NCBI GenBank assembly: GCA_963732655.1
Contig: CAVTAI010000017.1
Coordinates: 806,001 to 870,000 of the forward strand
DNA from: CAVTWS01 sp963732655
GTDB lineage: Bacteria > Actinomycetota > Acidimicrobiia > Acidimicrobiales > SHLQ01
Length of the DNA: 64,000 nucleotides
Reading direction: 5' to 3'
Position numbers and translations under genes: made by a program
In this document: piece after piece, positions 36,061-45,400 of the stretch
Position numbering within the stretch: the first letter of the stretch is position 1
Layout: each line of letters begins with the position of its first letter
The notes under the pieces: generated by a model
What the model was told of the DNA's origin: nothing
Databases searched by the model: none
Seen by the model: the letters and a program-made list of their open reading frames with translations, nothing else

Positions 36061-36077
36061 GACGAGAGGGGGGGTTC

Positions 36078-37268
36078 ATGGCTTCGCATGGCATCAAGGA
36101 CCGGGTGGCGATCATCGGCATGGGGTGCATCCCGTTCCGGGAGCACTTCGACAAGAGCCGCGACGACATGATCATCGAGGCGGCCCAGCTCACGTACGCC
36201 TCGGCGGGCGTGAAGCAGGATGACGTCGACGCGTTCTGGCTGGGAACGGCTCAGTCGGGCATGGCCGGCATCACCTTGTCGGCGCCACTCAAGATCGAGG
36301 GCAAGCCGGTCACCCGGGTCGAGAACTACTGCGCCACGGGCTCCGAGGCCATGCGCCAGGCCGCCTACGCCGTCGCGAGCGGAGCCTATGACGTGGTCAT
36401 GGCGCTCGGCGTCGAGAAGGTCAAAGACGGCGGCTACCAAGGCCTGAACGCGGCACCGATCCCGGGCGACGGTACCCAGCGGACGCTGACCGCGGCGGCC
36501 ATGTACAGCTTGCTCCTCCCGGCCTACGCCAACAAGTACGGCGTGTCCGAGGACGAGCTCCGTTTCGTCGTGGCCAAGATCGCCGAGAAGAACCACTACA
36601 ACGGGGCGCGCAACCCGCTGGCGCAGTTTCGCAAGGAGACATCGGCCGAGCAGATCTGCCAGATGGCCGCGGTGGCGGGACGCTTGTCCGTGTTCGACTG
36701 CGCGGGTGTGGCCGACGGCGCCGCCGCGGTGATCTTGTGTCGGGCCGAGGACGCCCACCGCTACACCGACGATCCGCTCTACATCAAGGGCCTGTCGTTC
36801 GTCGCCGGCACCGGTGCCGGAGTAATCGACCCCGCGTACGACTTCACCACCCTCCCCGAGTGCGAGATGGCGGCCAACGAGGCCTACCGGCAGGCGGGCA
36901 TCACCGACCCCCGTTCGGAGCTGGCCCTGGCCGAGGTGCACGACTGCTTCACCCCGACCGAGCTGGTGCTGATGGAGGACCTCGGCTTCTCCGAGCGAGG
37001 CCATGCGTGGAAGGACGTCCTCGACGGCGCCTTCGAGCTCACCGGTGACCTTCCGGTCAACACCGATGGTGGCCTCAAGTCGTTCGGTCATCCCGTCGGC
37101 GCCTCGGGATTGCGCATGCACTACGAGCTGTGGTTGCAGCTGCGAGGCCAGGCGCCCCCCGATCGTCAGATCACGACCGACCGGACCCTGGGTCTGGTGC
37201 ACAACCTGGGTGGGTATCCGGGTGAGATGGTGTCGTTCGTGAGCGTGCTCGGGAGCGAGTTGGGGTGA
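36078..37268 (+). CDS. Thiolase (acetyl-CoA acetyltransferase / SCP2-thiolase type)
   Basis: A 396-aa thiolase-fold enzyme. Seen: nucleophile Cys85 in VENYCATGSEAMRQA, the AEVHDCFTPTELVLMEDLG segment, and the C-terminal catalytic GGLKSFGHPVGASGLRM; HNLGGYPGEMV replaces the usual Cys-Gly loop, as in SCP2-like thiolases that work with a partner protein. With the upstream HMGS/DUF35 fusion this suggests an acyl-CoA condensing or cleaving complex; substrate unknown. The ATG at 36078 follows GAGAGGGGGG; a GTG overlapping the previous stop (36057) is an alternative coupled start. Confidence 0.9.
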   Translation: MASHGIKDRVAIIGMGCIPFREHFDKSRDDMIIEAAQLTYASAGVKQDDVDAFWLGTAQSGMAGITLSAPLKIEGKPVTRVENYCATGSEAMRQAAYAVASGAYDVVMALGVEKVKDGGYQGLNAAPIPGDGTQRTLTAAAMYSLLLPAYANKYGVSEDELRFVVAKIAEKNHYNGARNPLAQFRKETSAEQICQMAAVAGRLSVFDCAGVADGAAAVILCRAEDAHRYTDDPLYIKGLSFVAGTGAGVIDPAYDFTTLPECEMAANEAYRQAGITDPRSELALAEVHDCFTPTELVLMEDLGFSERGHAWKDVLDGAFELTGDLPVNTDGGLKSFGHPVGASGLRMHYELWLQLRGQAPPDRQITTDRTLGLVHNLGGYPGEMVSFVSVLGSELG

Positions 37269-37302
37269 CCCGTCCACCGAGCCAGATCGAGCGATAGTCG
37301 AC

Positions 37303-38658
37303 ATGTTCGGCGGCGCTGACGAGAACGCCCCCGGGCTGCGGTTCTCGCTCTTCGGGTTCCCGGTCACGGTCGGCTGGTCGTTCTTCCTCATCCCCGCGAT
37401 CTTCACCTTCGGCAGCGGCGCCCCGCTCAGCTTCACGGCGTTGTGGGTGGTGATCGTCGGGGTGTCGGTGCTCGTGCACGAGCTCGGGCACGCCTTTGCT
37501 GCTCGGCGCCTCGGGTCGGAGCCCCGGATAAGCTTGTACTCCCTCGGTGGCCTCACCAGCTACCGCCCCATCCGTGCCCACTCGCGATCCGAGGCCATCG
37601 GGGTGAGTTTCGCGGGGCCGGCCGCGGGTTTCGGGCTGGGCCTCGCCGTTTTGGCTCTCGACCGCTGGTTCGATCCGGCCGGCGGGTCGACCGCGCACGA
37701 CGCGGTCCGCCTGGCCACGTTCGCGAACCTCGGGTGGGGCTTCGTGAACCTGGTACCGGTGCTGCCTCTCGACGGCGGGAACATCATGGCCAACCTGCTC
37801 CCCGGTGATCATGAGCGTCGGTACACGACCGCGGCTCGCGTCTCCCTCGCCGTCGCCGCGGTAGTTGGTGGTTTGGCCCTGTGGCAGGGCTACACGTTCG
37901 TCGCCGTGTTGTTCGGGTTCTGCGCTTTCTCGAACTTCGACCTCGCCCGGACGGCCCCGCACGGAGCGGGCGACGCGCTGCAGACGTCGTTGTCGCGTCT
38001 GCGTTCCGGCCAGGTCGAGGCACTCGACGATGTCCGGCGCGAGCTGGCCAGGGTCCCGTCGGGGGCCCGCCGGGCCAGCCTGGCGACGGCCGCCGCCGAC
38101 ATGGCGCTGTCGCTCGGAGCTCTCGATGAGGTCGATGCCTTCGCTGCCGCATTCGACCGCCAACTCGACGATGCCGTCGTCGCTGAGCTCGCCTTTCGCC
38201 GAGGGGATACGAGCGCGCTGAAGGTGCTCTACCGGCGCGTCGCCGCCAGTCCGGATCCCTTCGCGGCCCGCTGCCTGACCCGGGCCTTGGTGAGCGCAGG
38301 CCGGGCGGGCGAGCTGATCCCGTTCGTGAGGGACGGGCCGGAGGAGCTCGGTCGTCTCGCCGTGCTGCGCGAGATGCACCTGCTCGTCCACGTGGGTGGC
38401 GACGCCCCCGTGGCGGCCGAGCTGGGTCAGATGGTGCTCGAGCGCTACCCCGACGCGGAGGCGGCCACCTGGTACAACGTCGCCTGCTCTCTGTCGCGCA
38501 GCGGTCACGTCGATCGAGCACTCCAGGTGCTGAGCGGCGCCATCGACCGAGGCTGGAACCAGCTCGATCAGCTCGACCGGGACCCCGATCTGGCCGCCGC
38601 CCGTGCCCACCCCGCGTTCCCGAGCGTCCGCTACCGCGTCAGCTCCCGTCCCGCCTGA
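37303..38658 (+). CDS. Site-2-protease-like M50 metalloprotease with TPR-like tail
   Basis: A 451-aa membrane protein. The N-terminal half is an M50 intramembrane protease: zinc motif HELGH (59-63, VHELGHAFAARR), the downstream VLPLDGGN with Asp157, and several membrane segments (WSFFLIPAIFTF, VSFAGPAAGFGLGLAVLAL). The C-terminal half (about 220-451) is helical with TPR-like features (ATWYNVACSLSRSGHVDRAL). Such proteases cleave membrane-bound regulators; the cytosolic tail may recruit a partner. The substrate is not evident. It is followed by a strong hairpin before the convergent ilvA. Confidence 0.88.
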   Translation: MFGGADENAPGLRFSLFGFPVTVGWSFFLIPAIFTFGSGAPLSFTALWVVIVGVSVLVHELGHAFAARRLGSEPRISLYSLGGLTSYRPIRAHSRSEAIGVSFAGPAAGFGLGLAVLALDRWFDPAGGSTAHDAVRLATFANLGWGFVNLVPVLPLDGGNIMANLLPGDHERRYTTAARVSLAVAAVVGGLALWQGYTFVAVLFGFCAFSNFDLARTAPHGAGDALQTSLSRLRSGQVEALDDVRRELARVPSGARRASLATAAADMALSLGALDEVDAFAAAFDRQLDDAVVAELAFRRGDTSALKVLYRRVAASPDPFAARCLTRALVSAGRAGELIPFVRDGPEELGRLAVLREMHLLVHVGGDAPVAAELGQMVLERYPDAEAATWYNVACSLSRSGHVDRALQVLSGAIDRGWNQLDQLDRDPDLAAARAHPAFPSVRYRVSSRPA

Positions 38659-38664
38659 CTCCCG

Positions 38665-38720
38665 CCGATCTGCGGCACCGCCTGGCCCGCCGTCCGCTCG
38701 CTCCGGCCGATCTGCGGCAC
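38665..38720. repeat. Short direct repeat before the terminator
   Basis: CCGATCTGCGGCAC occurs twice (near 38667 and 38707) between the M50 gene stop and the hairpin, within a C-rich stretch. The second copy merges into the left arm of the terminator stem. No coding role. Confidence 0.6.
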
Positions 38721-38750
38721 AGAATCACCGCTGACAGGTGATTCTGTGCC
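38716..38750. terminator. Bidirectional terminator between the M50 gene and ilvA
   Basis: A perfect 14-bp stem (GGCACAGAATCACC, 38716-38729, with its complement at 38737-38750) encloses a 7-nt loop and is followed by AAATTTCGGGG. It lies between two convergent stops (38658 and 38788), which supports termination from both sides. Confidence 0.85.
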
Positions 38751-38787
38751 AAATTTCGGGGACGGGACGGGACGGGGTGGGCGGGGG

Positions 38788-39993
38788 TCAGGTCTCTCGT
38801 TCGACGCCGAGGCCGTCGGACTCCAGGGCGGCGACGATGCCATCGCGGTGGGCGGCGCCGCGGGTCTCGACGGTGAGGGTGATCTCGACCTCGCCGACGT
38901 CGAGGCGAAGACCCTCGCGGTGGTGCTCGACGCTCAACACGTTGCCGCCGAGCTCGGCCACCCGCGCCGTGAGATGAGCGAGCTGCCCGGGACGATCGGG
39001 GACCGTGACCGTCACCCGGAGGAAACGACCGGCGGCTGACAGGCCGTAGTCGATGAGCTTCGACAGGAGCAACGGGTCGACATTGCCGCCCGACAGCACG
39101 AGCACGACGGGTTCGGTACCTGGTATCTGCCCGGTCAGCAGCGCGGCGAGGGCGAGGGCTCCGCTGGGCTCGACGACCGCTTTGGCTCGTTCGGCCAGCA
39201 GGACCAGCGCCTCGGCGGTCGACGGGTCGTCGACCAGCACCACCTCGTCGACGAAACGCTGGGTGTGGGCGAGCGTCAGCGCCGACGGACACTTGAGCGC
39301 CACGCCGTCGGCGATGGTCGACATGGTGTCGAGGGTGACCACCGCCCCAGCATCGATGGACACCGCCATGCTCGACGCCCCGGTCGGCTCGACCCCGACG
39401 ATGCGTCCGTTGTGCCCTCGGCCGCGCAGGGCGGCCGAGATGCCCGAGATGAGCCCGCCTCCGCCGACCGGGACGATGACGGTGGACCCGGCCGGCATGT
39501 CGTCGGCCAGCTCGAGTCCGACGGTTCCCTGCCCGGCGATGATGAAGGGGTCGTCGAAAGGAGGGACGAACGTCGCTCCGGTGGCCGCGGCGTCGGCCCG
39601 AGCGGCGGCGATGGCGTCGTCGACGGTGGCACCGGCAAACCGGATGGCGGCACCGTACCCCTCGGTGGCCAGCACCTTGGGCAGGGGCGCGGCGTCGGGC
39701 ATGAAGATGACGGCGTCGAGCCCGGCGTGCCGGGCCGCCAGGGCCACGCCCTGGGCGTGGTTGCCGGCCGAGGCGGCGACGACCGCGGTGCCCGGGTCGA
39801 GCCGGGAGATCCGGTTGTAGGCGCCGCGGATCTTGAACGAACCGGTTCGCTGCTCGTACTCGGCCTTCAGCCACACATCGCGGCCGACGAGGCCCGACAA
39901 CGAATGGCTGTAACGCAGCGGTGTTCGCACGACCAGAGGGGCGATCTGGCGGGCCGCCGCTCGGATGTCGTCCAGTGTCACCAGGTCGGGCAT
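38788..39993 (-). CDS. ilvA: Threonine ammonia-lyase (threonine dehydratase) with ACT domain
   Basis: A 401-aa PLP enzyme that deaminates L-threonine to 2-oxobutanoate. Seen: Schiff-base Lys54 in RTGSFKIRGAYN, ASAGNHAQGVALAARH, phosphate-binding GGGGLISG, and a single C-terminal ACT domain (about 325-401, LRVTVTVPDRPGQLAHLTARVAELG). The length and single ACT domain match the actinobacterial IlvA/TdcB-like group. It stands alone and converges with the M50 gene; no branched-chain amino acid genes are adjacent. Confidence 0.95.
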   Translation of the reverse strand: MPDLVTLDDIRAAARQIAPLVVRTPLRYSHSLSGLVGRDVWLKAEYEQRTGSFKIRGAYNRISRLDPGTAVVAASAGNHAQGVALAARHAGLDAVIFMPDAAPLPKVLATEGYGAAIRFAGATVDDAIAAARADAAATGATFVPPFDDPFIIAGQGTVGLELADDMPAGSTVIVPVGGGGLISGISAALRGRGHNGRIVGVEPTGASSMAVSIDAGAVVTLDTMSTIADGVALKCPSALTLAHTQRFVDEVVLVDDPSTAEALVLLAERAKAVVEPSGALALAALLTGQIPGTEPVVLVLSGGNVDPLLLSKLIDYGLSAAGRFLRVTVTVPDRPGQLAHLTARVAELGGNVLSVEHHREGLRLDVGEVEITLTVETRGAAHRDGIVAALESDGLGVERET

Positions 39994-40124
39994 CGATGGC
40001 GACTGTAGACCCGCGGCAGGCTCGCTCGGTGTCCTCCCGTTCTGCGAGACTCGCGCCCGCTCCGGCCGGGCCTCGAAGGAACGGGTCCCGCCGCCGGCAC
40101 GGACCCCACGAACGAGGAGTAGGT

Positions 40125-42536
40125 GTGGACAACGGAGAGCTGCCGCTGCGGTCGCTGCGGGTGATCGACCTCACCGGGGATCTGGGCGCGATGTGCGGCA
40201 AGGTGTTGGCCGATCTGGGTGCCGACGTGGTGCTGGTCGAGCCCCCCGGTGGTTCGCCGGCGCGGTCGCTCCCGCCGTTCGTCGGCGACACGAGCCTGTC
40301 GTTCGCCTTTCGTCACGCGAACAAACGCAGCGTGACGCTCGACCTCGGCGACCGCGATGACCGCGAGCGCCTCCACGTCCTGCTGGCGTCGGCCGACGTG
40401 CTGATCGACGGCGCCGACCCTGGGACGCGTGCTGGCACGGGCCTCGATCCCGACGAGGTGGCCTCGCGACATCCGCACCTGGTGGTCACGGCCATCTCCG
40501 GGTACGGACGCAACGGCCCGTATGCCGGGTTCGCCCACACCGACGCCACCATCAATGCCACCTCCGGCATGGTGTTCAAGGCCGGCACGCCGGACAAGCC
40601 ACCACTGCTCCCGCCGGCGACGGTCGCGTACGACGTGGCCGGCGTCCACGCCGCCTTCGCCACGCTGGCTGCGCTGTGGCAACGGCGCCGCACCGGTTGG
40701 GGTCAGGTGCTCGATGTGTCCGCCAACGAGTCGGTCGCCCAGATCACCGATTGGTCGATGCCGAACGCGAGTGTGCTGCTCAACCAGGGCATGACACCGT
40801 CGGAGACACGCCAAGGTGCCGGCCCCGTCTACACGATCCTCAAGGCCGGTGGGGGCTGGGTGCGCCTGATCATCCTCAGCCCGCGGCAGTGGCACGCCAT
40901 GCGCGCCTGGCTCGGCGAGCCGGACTACCTCCAGGACCCCGAGCTCGACGGTTTCGTGGCCCGGTTGGGTCTGGCCCCCACCGTGCTCAATCCGCTGTTC
41001 GAAGCCCACTTCGCCGACATGAGCCACGAGAGCGCGGCGGCCGAAGCTCAGTCACGGGGCATCGTCTGTACGCCGGTTCTCCGAGTCGACGAGGTGCTCG
41101 TCAACGAGCATCTCGTGTCGCGAGGCACGTTCCTCCGAGCCGAAGTGGCGCCGGGCATCGAGGGGCCGGTGGCGAGCGGCTTCTACGAGATCGACGGCCA
41201 GCGGGCCGGTTTCGTACTCCGGCCCCGGCGTCGGGCCAGCACACCACCGAGATACTGGCCGATCCCGGCCCCGCCCGTCCGGCGCCCACGGTGGCGCCGC
41301 CGGCCCCGAGCCGGCCGTTGGACGGGCTGTCCGTGATGGACTTCGGGCATGGCGGGGTCGGGGTCGAGGTCGGGCGCATGTTGGTGGAGTACGGCGCCGA
41401 CGTCGTGAAGATCGAGAGCCGGACGTACCCCGACTTCATCCGGGGGGTCTCGGGCAGCGAGATGTCGCCCTCGTTCGCCAGCTCCAGCCGTTCCAAGCGC
41501 AGCTTGGGTGTGAACGCCAAGACCGACGAGGGTCGGGAGCTGCTCCTCACCATGGCCCGGGCCGCCGACATCGTGATCGAGAACAACTCGACCGGGACGA
41601 TGGACGATCTCGGTCTCGGGTATCGCGACCTGGCGGCGCAGAACCCGGACATCGTGATGGTGTCGAGCCAGCTCCTCGGGTCCCGCGGGGCGTGGAAGGA
41701 CTGGATCGGCTACGGGCCCAACACCCAGCCGGTGTCGGGGATGATCCACCTGTGGAACTACGAGGGGCAGGAGGAGCCGGCCGGCAACACGTCGATCTTC
41801 CCCGATCACTTCGTCGGTCGCATCGGCGCGGTCGGTGCCCTCGCCGGGTTGCTCGGTCGTGAGCTGCGGGGTCGCGGGCGCGCACGTGGAGGTGGCCCAG
41901 GTGGAGGCGCCCGTCGGTGTGCTCGGCGACCTCTTCTTGAAGGAAGGCCTGGAGCCGGGTTCGGTGCGGGCGATGGGCAACCGCAACGAGCGCGGCGCCC
42001 CGTGGGGTATGTACCCCTGCACGGGCACCGACCAGTGGATTGCCATCACCGTTCGTGACGACGCGGATTGGAAGGCGCTGGTGGCCGTCATCGGCACGCC
42101 GGCCTGGGCCGCCGATTCCGCGCTGACCTCCGTCGCCGGACGCCGGGCCACGCACGACCAGATCGACGAACAGCTCGCGGCATGGACCGCGACCGTCGAC
42201 CGGTACGAGCTCCAGCGGCTGCTGCAGGAGGCGGGCGTGCCCGCCGGCGTGATGCTGACCGGGAGCGACCAGCTCCAGGACCCCCACCTGCGCGCCCGCG
42301 GGTACCTCGTGCCTATCCCCCAGCAGGATCTGATCGGGACGGACTCCATGACGATGGAAGGCCCCGGGTTCCGGGGGACGTCGATCGATGAGCCGTTCAT
42401 CGCCGAGGCGCCGCGGTTGGGTGAGCACAGCCGCGCGGTGGCCGCCGAGTTGGGTCTCGCCGCGTCGTCGGTGGATGCTCTGCTCGACGCCGGGGTCCTG
42501 GAGACGACCCCGCCGCATGTCAAGCCGTCGGCCTGA
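40125..42536 (+). CDS. Tandem CaiB/BaiF (class III) CoA transferase, interrupted by two compensating frameshifts
   Basis: Two CoA-transferase domains lie in one reading of 804 codons. Domain 1 (from GTG 40125, after GAGGAG) has LRVIDLTGDLGAMCGKVLADLGADVVLVEPP and the Asp of VAYDVAGVHAAF. Near 41214 the frame shifts by the apparent loss of one base (TTCGTACTCCGG; an extra C gives FRTPAPASGQHTTEILA). Domain 2 (LDGLSVMDFGHGGVGVEVGRMLVEYGADVVKIE, then IFPDHFVGRIGAV with its Asp) runs to about 41880. There one extra G shifts back to HVEVAQVEAPVGVLGDLF and on to the stop at 42536. The two changes cancel overall. Either both are assembly indels or the gene is freshly broken. Substrate unknown; the tandem layout is shared with DddD and with steroid- or fatty-acid-related transferases. 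Confidence 0.8.
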
Positions 42537-42566
42537 TCCAGGCCGCCGAACCCGTCTGGAGTCGAG

Positions 42567-43556
42567 ATGTTCCGTGCCCTGCTGGTGAGCGAACCGGTCG
42601 ATGGTCAACCGCCTCGGGCCGAGGTCACCGAGCTCGACGAGTCGACCCTTCCGGATGGCGACACCACCGTCGCCGTCGAGTATTCGACCGTCAACTACAA
42701 GGAAGGCCTCGGGATCTTGAACAAGAGCCCGATCTTCCGCTCCTGGCCGATGGTCCCGGGGATCGACTTCGCGGGCACCGTCGCCGAGTCGACGGGTGAG
42801 TGGTCCACGGGTGATCGCGTCGTGCTCAACGGTTGGGGGGTGGGCGAGAGCCGGTTCGGGGGTCTGGCCGAGAAGGCCCGGGTTCCGGGGGAGTGGTTGG
42901 TGCGGCTACCGGAGACGGTGTCGACCGAACAGGCCATGGCGATCGGCACCGCCGGTTTCACCGCCATGTTGTGTGTGCTGGCCCTCGAGGAACACGGCGT
43001 CGAACCGTCGACTGGTGCGGTCCTGGTGACCGGCGCCGCCGGCGGTGTCGGCTCGGTGGCGGTCGCCCTGCTGGCCAAGCTCGGGTACGAGGTCCACGCG
43101 TCGACCGGCCGCCCCGAGGAATCCGACTACCTGCATGCCCTCGGTGCGACCACGATCGTCGATCGTTCGACCTTGTCGGAGCCCAACACCCGTCCCCTCG
43201 CCAAAGCGTTGTGGGCGGGCGCGGTCGACGCGGTGGGCAGCCACACCCTGGCCAACGTCATCTCCCAGATCAAGGACAACGGCTGCGTGGCGGCGTGCGG
43301 CCTGGCTCAGGGCATGGACCTCACCACATCGGTGGCACCGTTCATCCTCCGCGGCGTGACCCTCGCCGGCGTCAACTCCGTCACCGTGCCGCGCCCTCGC
43401 CGTGACCTGGCGTGGGCCCGCCTGGCCGCCGACCTGGAGCCCGGCAAGCTCGACGCCATGACGAGCGTGGTGCCCCTGGGCGACGTTCCGTCGGTCGCCG
43501 GGCTGATCCTCGCCGGTCAGGTTCGCGGTCGTGTCGTGGTCGACGTGACCGCCTGA
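42567..43556 (+). CDS. acuI: Acrylyl-CoA reductase-like MDR oxidoreductase (AcuI/YhdH family)
   Basis: A 329-aa zinc-independent medium-chain dehydrogenase/reductase. Seen: SRxNYKE-type YSTVNYKEGLGIL, PGIDFAGTV, NADPH-binding VTGAAGGVGSVAVALLAKLGYEV with downstream STGRPEE, and IKDNGCVAACGLAQGMDL and VNSVTVPRPRRDLAWARLA typical of AcuI/YhdH. These reduce acrylyl-CoA to propanoyl-CoA. It lies 30 bp after the tandem CoA transferase and 30 bp before an LLM oxidoreductase, so the three form one operon handling short acyl-CoA chemistry (inference). Confidence 0.9.
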   Translation: MFRALLVSEPVDGQPPRAEVTELDESTLPDGDTTVAVEYSTVNYKEGLGILNKSPIFRSWPMVPGIDFAGTVAESTGEWSTGDRVVLNGWGVGESRFGGLAEKARVPGEWLVRLPETVSTEQAMAIGTAGFTAMLCVLALEEHGVEPSTGAVLVTGAAGGVGSVAVALLAKLGYEVHASTGRPEESDYLHALGATTIVDRSTLSEPNTRPLAKALWAGAVDAVGSHTLANVISQIKDNGCVAACGLAQGMDLTTSVAPFILRGVTLAGVNSVTVPRPRRDLAWARLAADLEPGKLDAMTSVVPLGDVPSVAGLILAGQVRGRVVVDVTA

Positions 43557-43586
43557 TTCTCATCCCTTCCACGTTCAGGAGTTGCC

Positions 43587-44555
43587 ATGAAGCTGTCCGT
43601 CGGCCTGCCCCCCGGTCCGGCCGCGATCGATGTCGCGAAAGCTGCTGAAGCCAGCGGGTACGAACGTGTGTGGTTCTTCGATTCGGCCGCGCTGTACGAG
43701 GACATCTGGATCACGCTCGCCGAGTGCGCCCGGGCCACCTCGACGATCGGCCTCGGCACGGCCGTCCTGGTCCCGAACCTGCGCCACGTCATGACTACGG
43801 CGTCGGCCATGCTGACCATGGAACGGCTGGCCCCGGGCCGCTGTGCGTACGCGTTCGGCACCGGCGCCACCGCTCGGTGGGTGCTGGGCAAGAACGCCCT
43901 CAGCTGGAGCGCGACCCGCACCTATCTGGAGCAGCTGCGGGGCCTCCTGCGGGGCGACGTGGTCACCATCGATGGTGAGCGCTGCCAGATGATCCATCAC
44001 CCTGACCTCGCACTCGCCCGACCTGTCGACATCCCGATCCTGCTGTCGGCCATGGGCCCGAAGGGCCAGGAGATCGCCGTGGAAGTGGCCGACGGTGTCA
44101 TGGCCATGGGGGCGGTCGAAGGGTTCGACTGGTGCATCTCGATGGTGAACGGGACGGTGCTCGACGACGGTGAACCGAGCACCTCGGCACGAGCGGTCGA
44201 CGCGGCCGGGCCGTGGAGCGTGGTGATGTACCACGGCGTCTGGCAGATGGCGGGCGACGCGGTCGACGGTTTCCCCGGCGGCGCCGAGTGGCGGGCCCGC
44301 ATCGAGGCCGAGCGGCCAGAGGGGGAGCGTCACCTTGCGGTGCACGAGGGGCACGTCAGTCACGTCGTCGACCACGATCGCCCCCTGCTCGACGGCGCCG
44401 ACATGCGCAACGGCAACTCGTGGGTGGGCACGGTCGAGGAGCTGCGTCCGAAGGTCGAAGCGGCGGCCGCAGCGGGGATCACCGAGTTGCTCTACACGCC
44501 GGCCGGCCCGGATCTCGTCCGCGAGGTCGAGGCCTTCGCTCGGGTGATGACGTAA
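43587..44555 (+). CDS. LLM-class flavin/F420-dependent oxidoreductase
   Basis: A 322-aa luciferase-like TIM-barrel protein. Seen: MKLSVGLPPGPAAIDVAKAAEASGYERVWFFDS, TSTIGLGTAVLVPN, FGTGATARWVLG, and a C-terminal GITELLYTPAGPDLVREVEAF. The ATG at 43587 has AGGAG 8 bp upstream. Whether FMN or F420 is the cofactor cannot be told from the sequence alone. It is the last gene of the CoA transferase/acrylyl-CoA reductase operon and converges with the ABC-2 exporter genes. Confidence 0.88.
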   Translation: MKLSVGLPPGPAAIDVAKAAEASGYERVWFFDSAALYEDIWITLAECARATSTIGLGTAVLVPNLRHVMTTASAMLTMERLAPGRCAYAFGTGATARWVLGKNALSWSATRTYLEQLRGLLRGDVVTIDGERCQMIHHPDLALARPVDIPILLSAMGPKGQEIAVEVADGVMAMGAVEGFDWCISMVNGTVLDDGEPSTSARAVDAAGPWSVVMYHGVWQMAGDAVDGFPGGAEWRARIEAERPEGERHLAVHEGHVSHVVDHDRPLLDGADMRNGNSWVGTVEELRPKVEAAAAAGITELLYTPAGPDLVREVEAFARVMT

Positions 44556-44599
44556 CGCTCGGTCCTGCCCGCCGGCACCGGGCCGACATCACCGGCGCG

Positions 44600-45400
44600 T
44601 CAGCGAACCAGCAGGTGCTGGAACCGGCGGGCCGCGACCAGGTACGCGGCTGCGCCGACGACGAGCAGGTAGGCGACGTGGCCGAGGAGCTCGACCGATG
44701 CCTCGCCGAGCACGAGCGCCCGGGTGAGGGCGACGCCGTGGAACAGCGGCGTGCACTGCACGACGATCTGCAACGGACGTTCGTAGGTCCCGAGGGGGAA
44801 GAACGTGGTCGACAGCACGAACATGGGCATCTGGATGAGGGTGATCCAGGCGAAGTCCTGCCACGAGCGCATAAAGGACGTCCCCAGCAGTCCGAGGCTC
44901 GCTGCCGCGAATGCCACCAGCACCGCGGCGGGGACCGCGAGCACGGCGGTCCACGACTCGGCCAGGCCCATGACCACCATCACGACGAGGAACATGGCCG
45001 AGTACACGGCGCCGCGAATCACCGCCCACGTGAGCTCGCCGAGGGCGATGTCGGTGGCGGTCACGGGGGTGGCCAGCATCGCGTCGTAGGTGTGGTCGTA
45101 TTTGAGGCGGCTGAACACGTTGTAGGTGGCGTCCATGATGGCGCCGGTCATGGCGGCGGCGGCGAGCGTGCCCGGGGCGACGAAGGAACGGTACGAGACG
45201 GCGCGCCCGGCGTAGTCGAGGTCTCCGACGAGCTCGCCGATGCCGACGCCGATCGACAGCAGGTAGAAGACGGGCTCGAAGAAGCCGGACAGCATCCACG
45301 TCCAACCCCGCAGACCCACGAGGGCGTTTCGTTCGACGACGCGTCGCGATCGGGCCGAACCGAGGCCCAGCTCGGCGGTGCGGGCCCACGTCGTGATCAT
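44600..45400 (-). CDS. ABC-2 type exporter permease
   Basis: A 266-aa membrane protein with about six segments (WMLSGFFEPVFYLLSIGVGIG, AMFLVVMVVMGLA, AVLAVPAAVLVAFAAASLGLLG, VAYLLVVGAAAYLVAARRF) and the ABC-2 signature region FSRLKYDHTYDAMLATPVTATDIALGE. It resembles NodJ/DrrB-type permeases that export lipids, polysaccharides or drugs. The ATG overlaps the stop of the paired permease (ATGA at 45397-45400). Confidence 0.9.
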   Translation of the reverse strand: MITTWARTAELGLGSARSRRVVERNALVGLRGWTWMLSGFFEPVFYLLSIGVGIGELVGDLDYAGRAVSYRSFVAPGTLAAAAMTGAIMDATYNVFSRLKYDHTYDAMLATPVTATDIALGELTWAVIRGAVYSAMFLVVMVVMGLAESWTAVLAVPAAVLVAFAAASLGLLGTSFMRSWQDFAWITLIQMPMFVLSTTFFPLGTYERPLQIVVQCTPLFHGVALTRALVLGEASVELLGHVAYLLVVGAAAYLVAARRFQHLLVR

